Origin: Actinomadura sp. K4S16
GTDB lineage: Bacteria > Actinomycetota > Actinomycetes > Streptosporangiales > Streptosporangiaceae
Direction of reading: 5' to 3'
Assembly (NCBI RefSeq): GCF_008327685.1
Contig: NZ_BDDE01000032.1
Span: 1 to 64,000 of the forward strand
DNA length: 64,000 nucleotides
Of this stretch, positions 6,388-14,856 are shown one piece after another; positions within the stretch are counted from its first letter, which is position 1, and every line of letters starts with the position of its first letter. The notes beneath the pieces were generated by a model that had not been told where the DNA came from, searched no databases, and saw only the letters and a program-made list of their open reading frames with translations. Position numbers and translations under genes: made by a program.

Positions 6388-9239
6388 GAGGCCCGCCCGG
6401 CGGTCGTCGGCTCGGGGGCCGCGGATCCGGCGGCCTCGTCGGCCGTCCACTGGCGCGGCGTGCCGTGCTGGAGGCGCACCAGGAAGCCGAGGACGCCGCT
6501 GAGTCCGTCCCCCCAGGTGATCGAGACGTTGCCCTGCTCGTCGGGGAACACCGTCCGCCCGCCGCGATGCGCCCGGTTGGCCAGGACCATGCGGGCGAGC
6601 CGCCACGCGTCCTCCCGGAAGCGCTCGTCGCCGGTGAGGGCGGCCAGGTCGAGCAGGAAGTCGCCGTTGCCCGACAGGCCGTGGCACTGCCCGAGCGTCG
6701 CGCGCCAGCGGTTGTCCATCACCGCGCGCGCGGCCAGTTCGGCGGCCCGGCGGAAGCGCCGCTCCCCGGTGGCCTGGCCGAGGCGGCCGAGGAAGCCGCC
6801 GATGCCGGCCGAGCCGTGGCACCAGTACGGCGCGGTGGCGATGTCCCCCGAGTTCGCCGGCCACATCGCCGACCGCCCTGTGTCGATCATGGTGTCGAGC
6901 AGCGTCTCCCCGACGCCGGCCGCGAGCGCCCGGTGGGCGTCGCCGCCGACCGATTCGGCGCAGGCGAGCAGGAAGGCGCCGACGCCCGCGACGCCGTGCG
7001 CGAATCCGTAGTAGCGCCGTCCGGCGAGCTTGGACTCGATCTCGGCGGGCGTGCTCCAGTCGAGCCCGCCGTCCCGCTCCTCGGCGGTCGCGGCGAGGGC
7101 GTCGGCGGCCGCGACCGCCCGCTCGGCGAACCTCGCCCGCCCCGTCCGGGCCCACATGTGCAGGGCCGCGAAGCCGAGGCCGGCCGTCCCGTGCGTCACG
7201 TCCGGGCTGGGGACCGCCTCCGGCAGCCGCTCCGCGACGGCGAGCGCCCCGTCGACCAGCTCGCCGTCGTCCAGGGCCAGGCCGGCGTCCAGCACCGCCC
7301 ACGCGGCGCCCGCCGTGCCGAAGTACAGCCCGGGGGGCCGGTCGCCGTCCCTGTCCAGCCGCCGCAGGACCCAGTGGCCCGCGTCGCTGATCGCCTCGGC
7401 CAGGCGCGGGTCGGCGCCGACCTCGTAGCACTGGGTCAGCGCGCCCAGCGCTCCCGCGGCGCCGTGCTGGAGGCTGCAGGGGTCGGGGGCGCCGTGGACG
7501 CACGAGGCGGGCCACAGCGTCTCGGCCGACTCCGGGGTCATGGTGGCGATGAGCTGGTCGACGATCCCGGCGATGGAGAGCCTGCACTGCCCCTGCAGCG
7601 ACGGGGTGCGGACGGTGCGCGGCGCGCCGCCGCGCCGGCCCGCCGGAACGCCGCCGGCCTCGCGGCCTCCGCCTTCGCGCTCCGGGGCCATCCTGGCCAG
7701 CTCCTCCCGCGCCCTCGGCGGCCCCCAGCGGTGGCCGGGCCGGTCGGCCATCAGGCCGAGCAGGAGCGGGACGAGCCCGTCGGGCAGGTCGAGGTCCAGG
7801 GTGCGGGCGGCCAGCCATTCCGCCAGGCGCTCGTTCAGGGACCTGGCCGGGGGGCTCTCCTCCAGGAGGTAGGGGGGTCCGCCGGTGAGGACGTGGCAGA
7901 GCGTCGCGCCCAGGGCGAAGTAGTCGGCCGACCGGGCCGGCGCGGCGCCGTCCATCTGCTCCGGCGCGCTGTAGCCGGGGGTGCCCACCCGCATCCCTTC
8001 GCGCTCGGTGTCGTCCCGGGTGAGGGCCAGCTCCAGGTCGATCATCACCGGGGCGCCGCCGGGGCGCACGATGATGTTGCTCGGGTTGAAGTCGCGCACG
8101 ATGAGCCCGGCGCGGTGCGCGTTCGCCATCAGCTCGGCCAGGCGCCGGCCCATCTCCAGGGCCGGGGTGAGGTGGGGGCCCCAACCCGCGTCGCCGATCA
8201 CGTCCGCGATCCACTGCCGCAGCGAGATGCCCGGGATCATCTCCTGCGCCAGGAAGAGGTGGCCGCTCTGGGTGAAGAGCTCGACCGGGCGCGGCGCGAA
8301 GCCCAGGGTCTCGACCGCCCTGAGCACGCGGTCCTCCGTCCGCAGCCGGTCGCGGGTGTCCCTGCCCTTCGCGTCGACGTCCACGTGCGGGCGCGCCTCC
8401 TTGATGACGACCGCCTCGCCGGTCTCGTTGTCCGTCGCCCGGTACACGCCGCCCTTGTTGGTGTGGCGGATCGCCTCGTGGACGGTGAACCGCGATCCGA
8501 TCAGAACGCCTTTCCCCTTCTCCGTGCCATTCTTGATGGCTGTGCTATTTCGGCTGTTTTCGGTCCCGCCGGTCGCGTCCGCGCCGTTCTCGCTCTGCGT
8601 CGGCGGAACGTCCTGGGGGAATGGGCAGACGGCCCATGGAGGCGGCGCGTAGGTGGCGCCGCGGCGGTCTTCCACGGGATTGCCGTCGGGGTCGAGAATG
8701 ACCCAGGCGTAGAACCCGTCGTTGGTGATCCGCCGCACCTCGACGAAGGCTCCGTAGCGGTAGTGGACGAGGCTCCCCGGCCCGTAGGGGCGGTCGGAGA
8801 GGATGCGCGGGCCGGGCAGGCCGGCGGTCGCCACGTGCAGTTCCGCCGCGAGCCGGACGGCCTCGTCGTCGTCCACCGGGTAGACGGTGATGAACTTTCC
8901 GGAATGGCCGCGCGAGGTGTTGCGGGCGTTCAAGGCGGCGACCAGGTCGCGGGTGGCGGCGAACTTGAAGAGGGAGCGGCCCGCCAGCAGCACCGGCAGC
9001 GAGCGGGCGAGCACCTGCTCGGCCGACGCCGGCGTGGCGGAGACGTGCAGCTTCCAGCCCTGCTGGGGGCACTCGGCGTTCCGCGGGCGCACCTGGGCCC
9101 ACATGCCGCTGCGCACCGTCGTCCACCGGACCGGGCCGGCCGCGGCGGCGAGCGCCCGGTCGAGGACGTCGAGCAGGCGGGTGTCGCCGTCGTCCGCGGC
9201 GGACGCCCCTGACAGGACACTGAAATGGAAGTCCGCCAT
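6384..9239 (-). CDS. lanL: Class IV lanthipeptide synthetase LanL (lyase-kinase-cyclase)
   Basis: A 951-residue three-domain enzyme that would phosphorylate Ser/Thr of LanA, eliminate phosphate and add Cys thiols. Residues 1-210 resemble the phosphoSer/Thr lyase (GKFITVYPV around 114-122). Residues 245-520 are a Ser/Thr kinase: VVIK Lys280, VRDFNPSN with Asp383, and IDLE with Asp401 in place of DFG. Residues 555-925 are a LanC-like cyclase: Cys807 in YWCHGSAG and Cys852-His853 in GQCHGLSG are the three zinc ligands, and His748 in FAHGVAG matches the active His. Retained zinc ligands separate class IV (LanL) from class III (LanKC), which lacks them. ATG 9239 follows a purine-rich AGAGAGGACGAGCGGAG site; longer open frame upstream is non-coding in composition. 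Confidence 0.93.
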   Translation of the reverse strand: MADFHFSVLSGASAADDGDTRLLDVLDRALAAAAGPVRWTTVRSGMWAQVRPRNAECPQQGWKLHVSATPASAEQVLARSLPVLLAGRSLFKFAATRDLVAALNARNTSRGHSGKFITVYPVDDDEAVRLAAELHVATAGLPGPRILSDRPYGPGSLVHYRYGAFVEVRRITNDGFYAWVILDPDGNPVEDRRGATYAPPPWAVCPFPQDVPPTQSENGADATGGTENSRNSTAIKNGTEKGKGVLIGSRFTVHEAIRHTNKGGVYRATDNETGEAVVIKEARPHVDVDAKGRDTRDRLRTEDRVLRAVETLGFAPRPVELFTQSGHLFLAQEMIPGISLRQWIADVIGDAGWGPHLTPALEMGRRLAELMANAHRAGLIVRDFNPSNIIVRPGGAPVMIDLELALTRDDTEREGMRVGTPGYSAPEQMDGAAPARSADYFALGATLCHVLTGGPPYLLEESPPARSLNERLAEWLAARTLDLDLPDGLVPLLLGLMADRPGHRWGPPRAREELARMAPEREGGGREAGGVPAGRRGGAPRTVRTPSLQGQCRLSIAGIVDQLIATMTPESAETLWPASCVHGAPDPCSLQHGAAGALGALTQCYEVGADPRLAEAISDAGHWVLRRLDRDGDRPPGLYFGTAGAAWAVLDAGLALDDGELVDGALAVAERLPEAVPSPDVTHGTAGLGFAALHMWARTGRARFAERAVAAADALAATAEERDGGLDWSTPAEIESKLAGRRYYGFAHGVAGVGAFLLACAESVGGDAHRALAAGVGETLLDTMIDTGRSAMWPANSGDIATAPYWCHGSAGIGGFLGRLGQATGERRFRRAAELAARAVMDNRWRATLGQCHGLSGNGDFLLDLAALTGDERFREDAWRLARMVLANRAHRGGRTVFPDEQGNVSITWGDGLSGVLGFLVRLQHGTPRQWTADEAAGSAAPEPTTAGRAS

Positions 9240-9699
9240 CTCCGCTCGTCCTCTCTTTCCGCTCGACCGTCCAGGTCGCCGGCGCTTGCTATGGAACGTG
9301 TCGGCTTTTGTGATCAAAAGCCGGGAAAAGCAATGGGATGTAACTTTCGTCGAGCAGGGACACGGTAACCACGAATCATCCGGAAACGCTAGAGCACGAG
9401 TTCTGTCCGGCATCCACTTGATCGGTAGAAAAGACTTACCTGATGGGAAATATGTCATGTGACGCGTGTGCAGAGAGTGACGATCTTTTCCGGCGTTGTT
9501 CCCGCAATGGGGGGAAATGTCGAGTTTGCCATCACCCGGAATCGATGATCGCCTTTTCGTGCCGGGTTGCGGTCCGGTTTCCGGACACCTCATGGCCGAT
9601 GACTGCCACACCGGCCGCTGGCGACGCGCCGTGCGGTTGTGCTAACGCCCCGTCGCGCACGAAAAGGGCGGCCGCGCTCTCGCCTGCGGTTCCCGCCTC
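9240..9699. other. Gene-free upstream region of lanL
   Basis: 460 bases between the lanL start and the ROK stop, both on the minus strand, clearly lower in GC than the surroundings. I see no gene in it. An in-frame extension of lanL through it is open but has no ribosome site and non-coding composition. It holds the candidate lanL promoter and operator near 9288-9323, and would also receive the end of the ROK transcript, for which no clear terminator hairpin was found. Confidence 0.6.
9288..9323 (-). promoter_or_regulatory. Candidate lanL promoter with overlapping inverted repeat
   Basis: Reading the minus strand, TTGATC (9317-9312) is followed after 18 bases by CATAGC (9293-9288), a weak housekeeping-type -35/-10 pair about 50 bases before the lanL ATG. 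A perfect 9-base inverted repeat, CGGCTTTTG (9302-9310) and CAAAAGCCG (9315-9323) around TGAT, covers the -35. It could be a repressor or activator site for the lanthipeptide operon. No regulator gene is in the cluster itself. The hexamers are weak, so this is tentative. Confidence 0.35.
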
Positions 9700-10830
9700 T
9701 CAGGCGCCGGCGGCGGCCGCGTCCACGGCGCCGGGGGAGAGGATGTTGTCCAGCACCATGGCGGCGCAGCCGGCCAGGCCCGCGCCCTCGCCCAGGCGGC
9801 TCGGCTCGATCCGCAGGTCCCGGGTCGCCAGCGCCGTGGAGCGCCGGTAGACGATCTCTCGCAGGCCGGCGATCAGCGGCTCGTCGGCGCCCGCGAGGTC
9901 GCCGCCGAGGACGACGACCGCGGGGTTGAGCAGGTTGACGGCGGTGGCCACGACCTCGCCGATGCGGCGGCCGGCGTCGCGCAGCAGGGCGACGGTCGCG
10001 GGGTCGCCGGCCCGGGCGAGGGCCGCCAGGGCGGGCAGGTCGTCGGCGGGGGAGCGGGCCAGCAGGGCGGTCCCGCCGGCGACGGCCTCGACGCAGTTCA
10101 CGTTGCCGCAGCGGCAGGGCGCCTCGCCGGGGAACGGGACGGGGACGTGCCCGATCTCCCCGGCCGCGCCGAGCGCGCCGCGCTGGATACGGCCGCCCGC
10201 GATGATGCCCGCGCCGATCCCGGTCGAGACCTTGACGAACAGCAGGTCGCCGACGCCCGGATGGGCCTGGTGCTCGCCGAGGGCGGCGGCGTTGACCTCG
10301 TTGTCGAGGTAGGCGGGGACGCCGAAGCGCTCGGCGACCGGCGCGCCGATCTCGACCGCGTCCCAGCGCCCGGCGACGTGCTCGACGGCGTCGGGCACGC
10401 CGAGGCCGACGCCGCGGACGGTCGACGGGTCGGTGCCGGACGCGTCGAGGAGCGACGCCCACTGGTCGAACAGGCGCGGAAGCGTCTTGCCCGGGGTCGT
10501 CTCCGCCGGGGGCCCGTCGGCGCGGGCCAGGACCGTGCCGGCGAGGTCGCACACGGCGAGCTGGCCGCGGGACTGGCCGAGGTTCGCGACGAGGACGGCG
10601 CCGCCCGCGGCGTTGAACTCCAGCCGGGCCGGGGGGCGCCCGCCGGTGGACGGCCCGTCGGCGCGCTCGACGACCAGCCCGCGCGAGATCAGCGCCGCGA
10701 CGCGGGACGCCACGGCGGGACGGGACAGCCCGGTGAGGCGGCCCAGCTCGGCGCGGGTGGCGACGCCGTCCTCGCGGATCAGGCGCAGCATGTCGCCGCC
10801 GGTGGCCGGACGGGTGACGGGGCGGGGCAT
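9700..10830 (-). CDS. ROK family transcriptional regulator
   Basis: A 376-residue protein (380 if the TTG at 10842 is used; neither start has a clear ribosome site). Residues about 10-70 form a MarR-like winged helix (DMLRLIREDGVATRAELGRLTGLSRPAVASRV). The rest is a ROK sugar-kinase fold with the zinc motif CRCGNVNCVEAVAGG, a GVGLGVPDAVE glucose-site segment and VVVLGGDLAG near the end. ROK repressors bind sugars or phosphosugars. It is transcribed away from edd-glk-eda across a 149-base AT-richer gap, so it is the natural candidate to control that Entner-Doudoroff operon; this is inferred from position. Confidence 0.87.
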   Translation of the reverse strand: MPRPVTRPATGGDMLRLIREDGVATRAELGRLTGLSRPAVASRVAALISRGLVVERADGPSTGGRPPARLEFNAAGGAVLVANLGQSRGQLAVCDLAGTVLARADGPPAETTPGKTLPRLFDQWASLLDASGTDPSTVRGVGLGVPDAVEHVAGRWDAVEIGAPVAERFGVPAYLDNEVNAAALGEHQAHPGVGDLLFVKVSTGIGAGIIAGGRIQRGALGAAGEIGHVPVPFPGEAPCRCGNVNCVEAVAGGTALLARSPADDLPALAALARAGDPATVALLRDAGRRIGEVVATAVNLLNPAVVVLGGDLAGADEPLIAGLREIVYRRSTALATRDLRIEPSRLGEGAGLAGCAAMVLDNILSPGAVDAAAAGA

Positions 10831-10913
10831 CCGGTCAGTCAAGCAGTCAGGGCTTCGGTACGTCCAGTTGGGAGAACTTCCAGACTTTTGTCATTCAAAG
10901 TTCATAAGTCCTG

Positions 10914-10943
10914 TTGAACGGGTGACCTATGTCTCGCTACCTT
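10914..10943 (+). promoter_or_regulatory. Candidate edd operon promoter
   Basis: TTGAAC (10914-10919) and TACCTT (10938-10943) separated by 18 bases in the AT-richer gap between the ROK gene and edd. It would start transcription near 10950, giving a short leader before the edd ATG at 10980. It also lies close to the ROK start, where an operator would be expected. Weak -10 match, so tentative. Confidence 0.35.
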
Positions 10944-10979
10944 GGTGATCCAGCGATCCCCCTGGGCTTGGAGCTTCTG

Positions 10980-12791
10980 ATGGCTGTGCATCCCGTGCTG
11001 GCGGCAGTGACCCGGCGCGTCGTCGAGCGGAGCGCCGGATCCCGCGGCGCCTACCTGGACCGGATCCGGGCCGCCCGGTCGGAGGGCCCGGTGCGCGGCG
11101 GGATGGGGTGCGCGAACCTCGCGCACGGCTTCGCGGCCTGCGGCGTCCAGGACAAGCTGTGGCTGCGCGGCGACGTGACGCCCAACATCGCGATCGTGTC
11201 GGCGTACAACGACATGCTGTCCGCGCACCAGCCGCTCCAGGACTACCCGGACGTCCTGAAGGCGGCGATCCGCGCGGGGGGCGGGACGGCGCAGTTCGCC
11301 GGGGGCGTCCCCGCCATGTGCGACGGCATCACCCAGGGCCGCGCCGGCATGGAGCTGTCGCTGTTCAGCCGGGACGTGGTGGCGATGGCGACGGCCGTGG
11401 CGCTGTCGCACGACATGTTCGACGGCGCGCTGCTGCTCGGCGTCTGCGACAAGATCGTCCCGGGGCTGGTGATCGGGGCGCTGTCGTTCGGGCACCTGCC
11501 GGTGCTCCTGGTACCCGCCGGGCCGATGGCGTCGGGGCTGCCGAACGGCGAGAAGGCGAAGGTCCGCAAGCGGTTCGCGGCGGGGGAGATCGGCCGCGAG
11601 CAGCTGCTCGCCGCCGAGGCCGCGTCCTACCACTCGCCCGGCACCTGCACCTTCTACGGGACGGCCAACTCCAACCAGCTGCTCATGGAGGTCATGGGGC
11701 TGCACCTGCCGGGGGCCAGCTTCGTCCCGCCCGGGACGAAGCTGCGCGAGGCCCTGACCGAGGCGGCCGGCAGGCGCGTCCTCAAGCTCACGGACCTCGG
11801 CGACGGCTACACCCCGATCGGGGAGCTGCTCGACGAGCGCGCGTTCGTCAACGGGGTCGTGGCGCTGCTCGCGACCGGCGGCTCCACCAACCACACGCTG
11901 CACCTGGTGGCGATGGCCGCCGCGGCGGGCATCGAGCTGACCTGGGACGACTTCGACGAGCTGTCCAAGGTCACGCCGCTGCTCACCCGCCTCTACCCCA
12001 ACGGGACCGCCGACGTGAACCACTTCCACGCGGCGGGCGGCACCGCGTTCCTCATCGGCGAGCTGATCGACGCGGGGCTCCTGCACGAGGACGCGAGGAC
12101 GGTCGGGGGCGACACCCTCGCGGCGTACCGGAACGTTCCCGAGCTCGTCGGCGGCAAGGTCGAATGGCGCGCGGCGGTCGGAGAGTCCGGCGACACCGAG
12201 GTGCTGCGCCCGGTCGCCGAGCCGTTCGACTCGCACGGCGGCCTGCACACGGTGCGCGGCAACCTGGGGCGGGCGGTCGTCAAGGTGTCGGCGGTCCGGC
12301 CGGAGCACCGCGCCATCGAGGCCCCCGCCCGCGTGTTCGACTCGCAGGAGGCCCTCCAGGAGGCGTTCGCCGCCGGCGAGCTGGACCGGGACGTGGTGGC
12401 GGTCGTCCGCAACCAGGGCCCGCGCGCCAACGGGATGCCGGAACTGCACCGGCTCACCCCGCCGCTGTCGGTGCTCCAGGACCGTGGGCACCGCGTCGCG
12501 CTGGTGACGGACGGTCGCATGTCGGGCGCCTCAGGGGCGGTGCCCGCCGCGATCCACGTGTCGCCGGAGGCCGCGGCGGGCGGGCCGCTCGCCCGCGTCC
12601 GCGACGGCGACGTCGTCCGGCTCGACGCGGACGCCGGGGTGCTGGAGGTCCTCGTCCCCGACGAGGAGTTCGCCGTCCGCGAGGCCGCCGCGCCGCCGCC
12701 CGACCAGACCTACGGCACGGGACGGGAACTGTTCCAGGTGTTCCGCCATGCCGTGGGCCCGGCCGAGCGCGGGGCCGGGGTGCTCTCATGA
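10980..12791 (+). CDS. edd: 6-phosphogluconate dehydratase (Edd)
   Basis: A 603-residue IlvD/Edd-family [4Fe-4S] dehydratase converting 6-phosphogluconate to KDPG, the first committed Entner-Doudoroff step. Edd hallmarks are present: YNDMLSAHQP, FAGGVPAMCDGITQG with one cluster Cys, LLLGVCDKIVPG with another, HSPGTCTFYGTANSNQ with the third, and DGRMSGASGAVPAAIH near the C-terminus. I chose ATG 10980 (MAVHPVLAAVTRR) because TTGGAG lies just upstream; an in-frame ATG at 10929 adds 17 residues without a good site. Its stop overlaps the glk start (ATGA). Confidence 0.93.
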   Translation: MAVHPVLAAVTRRVVERSAGSRGAYLDRIRAARSEGPVRGGMGCANLAHGFAACGVQDKLWLRGDVTPNIAIVSAYNDMLSAHQPLQDYPDVLKAAIRAGGGTAQFAGGVPAMCDGITQGRAGMELSLFSRDVVAMATAVALSHDMFDGALLLGVCDKIVPGLVIGALSFGHLPVLLVPAGPMASGLPNGEKAKVRKRFAAGEIGREQLLAAEAASYHSPGTCTFYGTANSNQLLMEVMGLHLPGASFVPPGTKLREALTEAAGRRVLKLTDLGDGYTPIGELLDERAFVNGVVALLATGGSTNHTLHLVAMAAAAGIELTWDDFDELSKVTPLLTRLYPNGTADVNHFHAAGGTAFLIGELIDAGLLHEDARTVGGDTLAAYRNVPELVGGKVEWRAAVGESGDTEVLRPVAEPFDSHGGLHTVRGNLGRAVVKVSAVRPEHRAIEAPARVFDSQEALQEAFAAGELDRDVVAVVRNQGPRANGMPELHRLTPPLSVLQDRGHRVALVTDGRMSGASGAVPAAIHVSPEAAAGGPLARVRDGDVVRLDADAGVLEVLVPDEEFAVREAAAPPPDQTYGTGRELFQVFRHAVGPAERGAGVLS

Positions 12792-13807
12792 CGAGCGGAG
12801 CGAAGCGGGGGGTGTGGGGGGTCGTCCCCCCACAGGAAACACAGCCTGGAGTCTGGCTGGTCGCGGATGTTGGCGGGACGAACGCGCGGTTCGCGCTGGT
12901 AGACGGTCCGGACGGCGTCCCGTCCGAGGTCAGGTCGCTGCCGACCCGCGACCATCCGGGCCTGGCGGAGGCCGCGGCCGCCTACCTCGACATGGTCGGC
13001 GTGCGTCCTGCGGCCGCGTGCCTGGCGGTGGCGGGGCCCGTCACGAACGGCACCTTCCACCTCACCAACGCGGGCTGGCCCAAGGGCAGCCCGGAGGCGG
13101 TGCGCGCCCACCTCGGCATGGCGCACCTGGAGGTCATCAACGACTTCGAGGCGCTCGCCCTGGCCCTGCCCCGCCTCGGCGAGGACGACCTGGTCCCCGT
13201 CGGGGCGGGAACCGCGGACACCGGCGCGCCGCTGGCCGTGGTCGGGCCGGGCACGGGCCTCGGCGTCGCCGGGCTCGTTCCGACGCCGTCGGGCTGGGTG
13301 CCGCTGCCGGGTGAGGGCGGCCAGGTCGACGTCCCGGCCGCCACCGACCGGGAGACGGCGGCGGCGCGGCTGCTGCGCGCCGAGAAGGGCTCGGCCACCG
13401 CGGAGTTCCTGCTGTCGGGGGCGGGTCTCGCCCGCCTCCGCCGCTACCTCGCCGCGATCGACGGCGCGCCGGCGCGCGACCTGACCCCGCGGCAGATCAG
13501 CGAGGACCTGGACGACCCGCTGAACCGCGAGGCCGTGGAGATGTTCTGCGCGCTGCTGGGGTCGCTCGCGGGCAACGTCGCCCTCACGCTCGGCGCCCGG
13601 GGCGGCGTCTTCCTCGGCGGGGGCATCCTGCCGCGGATCGTGGACGTGCTGCAGGGCAGCGCGTTCCGTGCCCGTTTCGAGGGGAAGCCCCCCGTCGAGG
13701 ACTACATGCGCGCCATCCCGACCTCGCTCATCGTCCATCCCGGCCCGGCCCTGGTCGGCGCCGCCGTCCGGCTCGCGCAGAGCCTGCCCCACCTGGAGCC
13801 CGCATGA
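12788..13807 (+). CDS. glk: Glucokinase, Glk (proteobacterial) type
   Basis: A 339-residue glucokinase making glucose 6-phosphate from glucose and ATP. The ATP site DVGGTNARFALVD lies about residues 27-39, the substrate loop VINDFEALA and GPGTGLGVAGLVP follow, and GARGGVFLGGGILPR is near the end. This is the Glk (PF02685-like) type rather than the ROK-type glucokinase usual in streptomycetes. The ATG at 12788 overlaps the edd stop, but the first ~20 residues are encoded by a palindromic GC-rich repeat (12814-12833), so the ancestral start may have been nearer residue 20. It overlaps eda by ATGA. Confidence 0.9.
   Translation: MTSGAKRGVWGVVPPQETQPGVWLVADVGGTNARFALVDGPDGVPSEVRSLPTRDHPGLAEAAAAYLDMVGVRPAAACLAVAGPVTNGTFHLTNAGWPKGSPEAVRAHLGMAHLEVINDFEALALALPRLGEDDLVPVGAGTADTGAPLAVVGPGTGLGVAGLVPTPSGWVPLPGEGGQVDVPAATDRETAAARLLRAEKGSATAEFLLSGAGLARLRRYLAAIDGAPARDLTPRQISEDLDDPLNREAVEMFCALLGSLAGNVALTLGARGGVFLGGGILPRIVDVLQGSAFRARFEGKPPVEDYMRAIPTSLIVHPGPALVGAAVRLAQSLPHLEPA
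12814..12833. repeat. GC-rich palindrome inside the 5' end of glk
   Basis: GTGGGGGG and CCCCCCAC separated by TCGT form a perfect 8-base hairpin just after the glk start. The surrounding stretch (about 12795-12845) resembles REP-like palindromic elements that recur in actinomycete genomes, and its translation forms a low-value N-terminal extension of Glk. A hairpin in this position could also lower glk translation relative to edd. Confidence 0.5.
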
Positions 13808-14430
13808 TCGCTGAAGACCTGTTCGACCTCGCGCCCGTCATCCCCGTCGTGGTGCTGGACGACGAGGAGGCCGCCGTCCCGCTGGCCCGCGCCCTGGTCG
13901 AGGGCGGCCTCCCGGTGATCGAGGTGACGCTGCGCACGCCGTCCGCGCTGGCGGCGATCACGCGGATCGCCGCCGAGGTCCCGGACGCGGTGGTGGGGGC
14001 GGGGACGGTCGTCCGCCCCGAGGACGCCGAGCGCTCGGCCGCCGCCGGGGCGCGGTTCCTGGTCAGCCCCGGCTGCACGCCCCGCCTCCAGGCGGCGATG
14101 GTCGCGACCGGGCTGCCGTTCCTGCCGGGCGTCGCGACCGCCTCCGAGGCGATCGCGCTGCTGGAGGGCGGGATCACGGCGATGAAGTTCTTCCCGGCCG
14201 AGGCGGCGGGCGGCGCCGCCTACCTGAAGGCGCTCGGCGGGCCGCTGCCGCAGATCCGGTTCTGCCCCACGGGCGGGGTCGGCCTGCGGAACGCGGCCGA
14301 CTACCTCGCGCTCGGGAACGTCGGATGCGTCGGCGGCTCCTGGCTCACCCCCGCGGACGCCATCCGCGACGGCGACTGGGACCGCGTCCGCAAGCTCGCC
14401 TCCGAGGCGGCGGCCCTCCGCTCGCGGTGA
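13804..14430 (+). CDS. eda: KDPG aldolase (Eda)
   Basis: A 208-residue class I aldolase splitting 2-keto-3-deoxy-6-phosphogluconate into pyruvate and glyceraldehyde 3-phosphate. The catalytic Glu40 (PVIEVTLRTP), the Schiff-base Lys128 (TAMKFFPAE) and the phosphate-binding CPTGGVG loop are present; the length is normal. The start overlaps the glk stop (ATGA), completing an edd-glk-eda unit that would take glucose to pyruvate once glucose 6-phosphate is oxidised. The genes for that oxidation (zwf, pgl) are not in this window. Confidence 0.93.
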   Translation: MIAEDLFDLAPVIPVVVLDDEEAAVPLARALVEGGLPVIEVTLRTPSALAAITRIAAEVPDAVVGAGTVVRPEDAERSAAAGARFLVSPGCTPRLQAAMVATGLPFLPGVATASEAIALLEGGITAMKFFPAEAAGGAAYLKALGGPLPQIRFCPTGGVGLRNAADYLALGNVGCVGGSWLTPADAIRDGDWDRVRKLASEAAALRSR

Positions 14431-14466
14431 TGTCACATCGGGCGCCGGGCCTCACGTCTCCCGGGT

Positions 14467-14856
14467 ATGGACACGAAATCGACGCTTGAGACTCTGAGGA
14501 AGCAGCGCACCGTCCTGCTGACGAGCTACCGCAGGGACGGGACGCCGGTCGGGACGCCTGTGAGCGTCGTCGTCCGCGGCGACCGCGCCTACTTCCGCAC
14601 CTACGACAAGGCGTTCAAGGCGAAGCGGCTGGCGCGCAACCCGGAGGTGGAGATCGCGCCGAGCACCCTCCGGGGCGAGGCCACCGGCCCGGCGGCGCAC
14701 GGCCGCGTCCGCCTGCTCACCGAGGAGGAGGCGCGGCCGATCCGCAGGCTGCTGGCCCGCAAGCACCCCCTCCTGCAGGGCCTCGCGGTGCCGCTGGCCC
14801 ACAGGCTGAAGCGGTACCGGACGCTCCACTACGAACTCACGCTCGACGAGGGCTGA
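14467..14856 (+). CDS. PPOX-class (F420/FMN-dependent) oxidoreductase
   Basis: A 129-residue split-barrel protein of the pyridoxamine-phosphate-oxidase-like class. It shows LRKQRTVLLTSYRRDGTPVGTPVSVVVRGDRAYFRT, then KAKRLARNPEVEIAPS, the pattern of actinobacterial PPOX-class F420-dependent enzymes. The substrate cannot be told from sequence. The gene starts 36 bases after eda but has its own ATG and is probably unrelated to sugar metabolism. Its 3' end overlaps a small antisense gene by about 20 bases. Confidence 0.82.
   Translation: MDTKSTLETLRKQRTVLLTSYRRDGTPVGTPVSVVVRGDRAYFRTYDKAFKAKRLARNPEVEIAPSTLRGEATGPAAHGRVRLLTEEEARPIRRLLARKHPLLQGLAVPLAHRLKRYRTLHYELTLDEG

Noticed and set aside
4588..7011. 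Long plus-strand frames opposite the lanthipeptide genes
   Set aside because: They mirror the GC3 pattern of the real minus-strand genes and have Gly/Arg/Ala/Asp-rich nonsense composition.
6384..9239. Class III (LanKC) assignment for the synthetase
   Set aside because: The cyclase domain keeps Cys-Cys-His zinc ligands, which class III enzymes lack, and the precursor is venezuelin-like.
9240..9611. In-frame extension of lanL to 9611
   Set aside because: The frame is open, but the stretch is AT-rich with non-coding composition, lacks a ribosome site and adds nothing LanL-like; the ATG at 9239 has a good site.
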